Shown here piece by piece: positions 60,403 through 64,000 of a DNA stretch of 64,000 bases. The notes beneath the pieces were generated by a model. It ran no database searches. It was not told the origin of the DNA and saw only the letters and a list, made by a program, of their open reading frames with translations. The translations under genes and the position numbers were made by a program. Source of the DNA: Granulosicoccus sp964498925 (GTDB taxonomy: Bacteria > Pseudomonadota > Gammaproteobacteria > Granulosicoccales > Granulosicoccaceae); NCBI GenBank assembly GCA_964498925.1, contig CAZCKD010000001.1, positions 1 through 64,000 of the forward strand, in the 5' to 3' direction. Positions within the stretch are counted from its first letter, which is position 1. Every line of letters begins with the position of its first letter.

Positions 60403-62930
60403 AGTGTTTGTCCTTTTTGTGCTAACAAAATCTGTCTATAAACGAGCGCATGCTCGGCAAATATCTCGGTGCATGTAGCATCCAGAAACCCGTGCCAGAA
60501 ACGTCGGTCTGTCTGCCACCAGGTTTCAGGCTCTCCTTTTACTCCGAATTGGTCGAAGGCAAATACCACAGTGCCTTGCAACCCCGTGTTGTACCGCTTC
60601 GCACCTACTCTTTTATAGCGCAATTGTACCTCTGCGTGCGGAAATCCATACCGGTTGAGATATCCGGCAGGAAAAATCACGTAGGAAGGTTGCAGGAAGG
60701 CAAGAAACTCGGGAGTCGAGGACGAATTACTGCCGTGATGAGGGGCGACCAACAAGGAAATGGGAAAGTGCCCGCTTGTGCCGGAATTCTCCGCGGAATA
60801 CATCGATCCAGAGCGCGTCAGGTGCTCAAACGACGTTCTCAGTGCCTTGATGATCGTTCGTTCACCCTGTTTTTCGATATCTCCCGTAATGATGACACGG
60901 GATTGGCCGTGATAAACGAGCAGAACGCAGGAACGATTATTATCACTGCCGGTGCTATGGGTGCTGGGATGAAGGAAACTGAAATGGACATCGCCCACAG
61001 ACCAGCTTAAACCTGCCTTACAGGCTTTAGGTAAAGATTCATCCGCGTGACTCCATGCGGTGATTTCAGAAATGAAATCTCCACCCAGGTAAACCTTGGC
61101 ATCAGGAAATCGATCAACCGCATCGACCAGCCCAGCGGCGTGGTCTTCATCATCATGAGAAACCACAATAGAGTCAATTTTATGTCGCCCAAGCTTCGTT
61201 AGATAAGGCACGATGACAGAATCGAAAAGACTGACATTTTCATTGAGCCTGCCGCCGGTATCAAACAGCAATGTGTGTTTGCCGGCGAAAACCAATGTCG
61301 CCAATCCCTGACCCACGTCCAGCGTATGCACCTCGAATCCATCCACCGATTTTTGCGCTGAGTTATAGAAAAACAACGGCAACAACAGCGGAAGTGAAAA
61401 CCACCTAAATCCAAGTCCACGCGGCGCTAACAACACCAGCACTCCGATCAAACTGCAAATCAGTGTCGGGGTTCCCGGAATACTTAACGCGACAGATGCC
61501 CGATCATAATCAGCCAGAAAAGAAAGAAAATTTAGAAGCACTGATATGGACCATTGAGCCATGGACAGGAACATATCTGCGGCATCGCCCCACACATTAG
61601 ACAATAAAACCGATGCGAAACTGACTGGCACTACAAACATGCCCACCCACGGTATCGCTAGAAAATTTGCGAGTGGCGACACTACGGAAGCAGATTGAAA
61701 AAACCAAGCAGTGACAGGCAGCAACAACAATCCAAGGAGAAGATGCGTTTTTATCATCGGAAAAACTTTCTGAACTCTTGAGCTGACAGGTCGGTTGTTC
61801 GTATTTATCTCATCGCTCGCCAAAACCACCCGACCTCGATGCAGATAAAACAACATCGCTACGGTTCCAAAGGAAAGCCAGAAACCCGATGACAAAACAC
61901 TCAAAGGATTGAAAGACATGACTGCAAGCAAGGCGAACGATAAGGTCCAAGCCGGAGAGAGGTGCCGAGATCGGTAAGTTGCGATTGCCCAAACAAACAA
62001 CATGGCGATAGCGCGTTGAACGGGCAACTGAAATCCTGCCATCAACGCGTAAACGGCCGCACCGAACACGCTGCCTATCAGAGCCAGCGCAAAAGGATCC
62101 ACACAGAGCGCATGGTTCACCCGTGCTGAATAAACTGCTTGGACCAGTTGCATAGTTTTAAGCAACAACCAGTAGAGCGCTGAGGCGAATAGTGCGATAT
62201 GAAGGCCGGATATCGCCAGTAAGTGGGAAGTTCCGGTGTCACGCAGAACCTGCCACGTCTGGGAATCGATTCCGTGCTTAAACCCAAGTATTAACGCTTG
62301 CACAACACCCAGCTGACCGTTCGCTACAGGTCGTTGCTGAAGTCTTTCCAATAACGTCTGCCGGGCGGCAGAAATATTGAAGGACGAATTCACCGATAAG
62401 CTTTTCGGTGCAGGCTTATTGCGCACATAACCGCGAGCATCGTAGCCTTTGTACATAGACCATCGACTGCTATCAAAACTACCCGCGTTGCGTAGACCAC
62501 GGTAGGGTTTTAGACGTATCGTCATTTCCCAAATCTGGCCAGAGAGAAGGTTTATCTCTTTGCCGTACCAACTCAGCTGAATCGATTTTGGGCCAAAGGG
62601 TTTATCACACGATAGACACTCGATAATTTCAGCGGTAAATCGTTGCCCCCAAGGCGTGCGCGTGGGTACATCTTTAATACTGACCATGACACGTGTGTCC
62701 TGGCTTATTTGATGATGCTCAAGTTGACGCGCCTGTAACTCAAATAACGTCCAACCCAACGTAACCATCGCAACACAGTAAGCCAGTGATAACAATCGAA
62801 GCTGCCCGAACAGAGCACCCAGCCCCACAATCAAAGCACTAAAACCGATACAGACAACGGTAGGGGGTAGCGTTTGAAGTCCTAATAAAAGGACAATCCA
62901 GAAGAGAAAACTAACCGTAAAGATAACCAC
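60390..62930 (-). CDS. comEC: DNA internalization competence protein ComEC/Rec2
   Basis: An 846-residue inner-membrane DNA channel. Two to three N-terminal helices come first. An OB-like DUF4131 domain follows (TRVMVSIKDVPTRTPWGQRFTAEII). The competence domain (about 215-510) contains VQALILGFKHGIDSQTWQVLRDTGTSHLLAISGLHIALFAS. A metallo-beta-lactamase domain (about 535-800) has LDVGQGLATLV, LLFDTGG and SHDDEDHAAGL. The start is GTG at 62930. It is divergent from the DUF2062 gene and overlaps exbB. It indicates possible natural transformation. Confidence 0.93.
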   Translation of the reverse strand: MVIFTVSFLFWIVLLLGLQTLPPTVVCIGFSALIVGLGALFGQLRLLSLAYCVAMVTLGWTLFELQARQLEHHQISQDTRVMVSIKDVPTRTPWGQRFTAEIIECLSCDKPFGPKSIQLSWYGKEINLLSGQIWEMTIRLKPYRGLRNAGSFDSSRWSMYKGYDARGYVRNKPAPKSLSVNSSFNISAARQTLLERLQQRPVANGQLGVVQALILGFKHGIDSQTWQVLRDTGTSHLLAISGLHIALFASALYWLLLKTMQLVQAVYSARVNHALCVDPFALALIGSVFGAAVYALMAGFQLPVQRAIAMLFVWAIATYRSRHLSPAWTLSFALLAVMSFNPLSVLSSGFWLSFGTVAMLFYLHRGRVVLASDEINTNNRPVSSRVQKVFPMIKTHLLLGLLLLPVTAWFFQSASVVSPLANFLAIPWVGMFVVPVSFASVLLSNVWGDAADMFLSMAQWSISVLLNFLSFLADYDRASVALSIPGTPTLICSLIGVLVLLAPRGLGFRWFSLPLLLPLFFYNSAQKSVDGFEVHTLDVGQGLATLVFAGKHTLLFDTGGRLNENVSLFDSVIVPYLTKLGRHKIDSIVVSHDDEDHAAGLVDAVDRFPDAKVYLGGDFISEITAWSHADESLPKACKAGLSWSVGDVHFSFLHPSTHSTGSDNNRSCVLLVYHGQSRVIITGDIEKQGERTIIKALRTSFEHLTRSGSMYSAENSGTSGHFPISLLVAPHHGSNSSSTPEFLAFLQPSYVIFPAGYLNRYGFPHAEVQLRYKRVGAKRYNTGLQGTVVFAFDQFGVKGEPETWWQTDRRFWHGFLDATCTEIFAEHALVYRQILLAQKGQTLCGK

Positions 62931-63044
62931 CTAGGTGTAAACTACGGTTACCCGCTTTTCAATAAGTCTTGAAAAACTCAATATTTTTGTTTTTTCGACG
63001 TTATTGTACTGAGCACCCTTCTTTTTAATCGCTAACGTGAGGCT

Positions 63045-63608
63045 ATGTCCGCTAACAGGCTGAAAAAACATTTGCCTGATGCGACGCAACTCCGCCGTAA
63101 ACTGCACAACCAGATAGGTTGTAGTGGTCCATCGTCGAATGCGTTCAGCCGATGGGTGCGAGATACCTTCGCCCAACCTGCCGTTTGGCATCTGAACAGA
63201 CGCTCTGTTGCAGGTGGGGTTGCGGTCGGGTTGTTCATTAGCTGGGTGCCGATCCCCATGCAAATGTTGCTGGCAGCGATAGTCTCTGCCATGTTGCGCG
63301 TCCATGTGCCTGTCTCCGTGGTCATGGTGTGGTTCACCAATCCTTTGACCTATGCGCCATTATTCTATGCAGCGTGGCAAAGCGGGTCAATGATCCTCGG
63401 CAAACCGGTCTTGTCACGCCCAATGGACTTCAGCATTCAAAGTCTTCTGGCTGGCGTTGGAGAAGCATGGCCAACCGTTGCAGTCGGTATGCTTTTCTGT
63501 GCGAGTGTATCTGCGGTTTTTGGCTTCTTAGCCACGCTTCTTGCCTGGCGCATTCACGCAATTCGACGATGGCGCCAACGTCGTGACCGACAACAATCTA
63601 CCGCGTAA
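63045..63608 (+). CDS. DUF2062 domain-containing membrane protein
   Basis: A 187-residue protein with the DUF2062 pattern: FAQPAVWHLNRRSVAGGVAVGLFISWVPIPMQMLLAAIVSAMLRVHVPVSVVMVWFTNPLTYAPLFYAAWQSGSMI, with two to three helices, and a C-terminal helix before a basic tail. The family is unassigned but regularly flanks lolCDE and comEC. It converges on lolD with nine bases between the stop codons. The hairpin ACCGCG-TAAACC-CGCGGT at 63600-63617 covers that junction. Confidence 0.9.
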   Translation: MSANRLKKHLPDATQLRRKLHNQIGCSGPSSNAFSRWVRDTFAQPAVWHLNRRSVAGGVAVGLFISWVPIPMQMLLAAIVSAMLRVHVPVSVVMVWFTNPLTYAPLFYAAWQSGSMILGKPVLSRPMDFSIQSLLAGVGEAWPTVAVGMLFCASVSAVFGFLATLLAWRIHAIRRWRQRRDRQQSTA

Positions 63609-63617
63609 ACCCGCGGT

Positions 63618-64000
63618 TTAAGCCGGAAGTGTGGTTTCCGACAAGCTCCCTCTTGTCAGCGTCATCACTCTCTCCATTCTCGCGGCAAGCTTGGTATCGT
63701 GAGTCACCACAAGAAAACTTGTCCCTAACTCCGAATTCAATTCAAGCATGAGTTGATAGACCTTATCGGCTGTCCCTTCATCAAGATTTCCAGTAGGTTC
63801 ATCAGCCAAAACGACAACTGGTCGGTTAACCAGTGCTCGCGCAATCGCGGCCCGTTGTCTTTCGCCTCCCGACAATTCTGCAGGTTTATGTCTGACTCGT
63901 TGACCAAGCCCAACCCTGTCGAGCAGCTCGTTGGCAGCAGCGGCAGCTTTGCTCTTAGACTCACCCCGAATAAGCAGTGGCATGCTGACGTTTTCCAGGG
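63618..64000 (-). CDS. lolD: Lipoprotein-releasing system ATP-binding protein LolD (C-terminal fragment)
   Basis: The last 126 or so residues of an ABC ATPase; the Walker A part lies beyond the right edge. The frame enters at LENVSMPLLIRG. Signature LSGGERQRAAIARALVNRP, Walker B VVVLADEPTGNLD and the switch His of LVVTHDTKLAARM agree closely with LolD, which drives LolCE to release lipoproteins from the inner membrane. The internal ATG at 63983 is not the start. Confidence 0.9.
   Translation of the reverse strand, partial: LENVSMPLLIRGESKSKAAAAANELLDRVGLGQRVRHKPAELSGGERQRAAIARALVNRPVVVLADEPTGNLDEGTADKVYQLMLELNSELGTSFLVVTHDTKLAARMERVMTLTRGSLSETTLPA

Noticed and set aside
62931..63305. Minus-strand open frame of 124 codons
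   Set aside because: It is the antisense shadow of the DUF2062 gene, with His/Arg/Thr-rich sequence and no family features.

Overview
The window is a 64 kb stretch of an ordinary-looking gammaproteobacterial chromosome, probably from a marine or other free-living species. The lineage call rests on hflD, ihfA, acnB, clpS-clpA, an L16-hydroxylase-type cupin, lolD, and the classic order thrS-infC-rpmI-rplT-pheS-pheT-ihfA-merR-tRNA-Pro. The genus cannot be fixed from sequence alone. There is no integrase, transposase, phage or CRISPR array. One 100-N scaffold gap (53868-53967) interrupts a gene. The two sides of the gap carry the same 55 bases, so the gap is best read as an unmerged contig overlap.

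Layout. 1-11796 (all minus): the start of ccmA and a DUF1285 gene, then acetoacetate-CoA ligase, a YciA-type thioesterase, a PaaK-like ligase, a complete LivKHMGF-type ABC importer and a long-chain acyl-CoA synthetase. This reads as uptake plus CoA activation of a carboxylic acid. 11817-18013: housekeeping genes serS, fluC, a DUF4124 gene, a DUF1249 gene, infA, clpA and clpS. 18392-33994: an extracellular polysaccharide locus. Its minus-strand arm carries export lipoprotein, chain-length protein, degenerate BY-kinase-like protein, outer-membrane barrel, GT4 glycosyltransferase, two deacetylase-type proteins, flippase and O-antigen-ligase-like polymerase. Its plus-strand arm carries a membrane J-domain protein, a UDP-HexNAc dehydrogenase and a uronate epimerase, and a YdcF-type protein closes the locus. 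The gene content resembles exosortase-A-associated EPS loci, but no exosortase and no initiating sugar-phosphate transferase is present.

34195-41839: LysR regulator, mnmA, hflD, acnB, uvrB. 41956-43522: tRNA-Asn and tRNA-Pro enclosing one orphan gene of unknown function. 43670-51100: the translation cluster (merR, ihfA, pheT, pheS, rplT, rpmI, infC with an AUU start, thrS). 51251-55436: tRNA-Val, purB, the L16 hydroxylase, a stand-alone receiver, nudF and two heptamer tandem repeats. 55469-64000: an envelope cluster of kdsB, lpxK, msbA, exbD, exbB, comEC, a DUF2062 gene and the start-truncated lolD.

The most interesting signal is the leader of thrS. Two near-identical hairpins have seven-base loops that read AUCGUAG and AUUGUAG, i.e. 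the anticodon loops of tRNA-Thr(CGU) and tRNA-Thr(UGU). This looks like a compact tandem version of the threonyl-tRNA synthetase autoregulatory operator. Other points of note are two related heptamer microsatellites (ATTAGCA and CTACTAA units), the EPS kinase-like protein that lacks its P-loop lysine, and the orphan gene between two tRNA genes.
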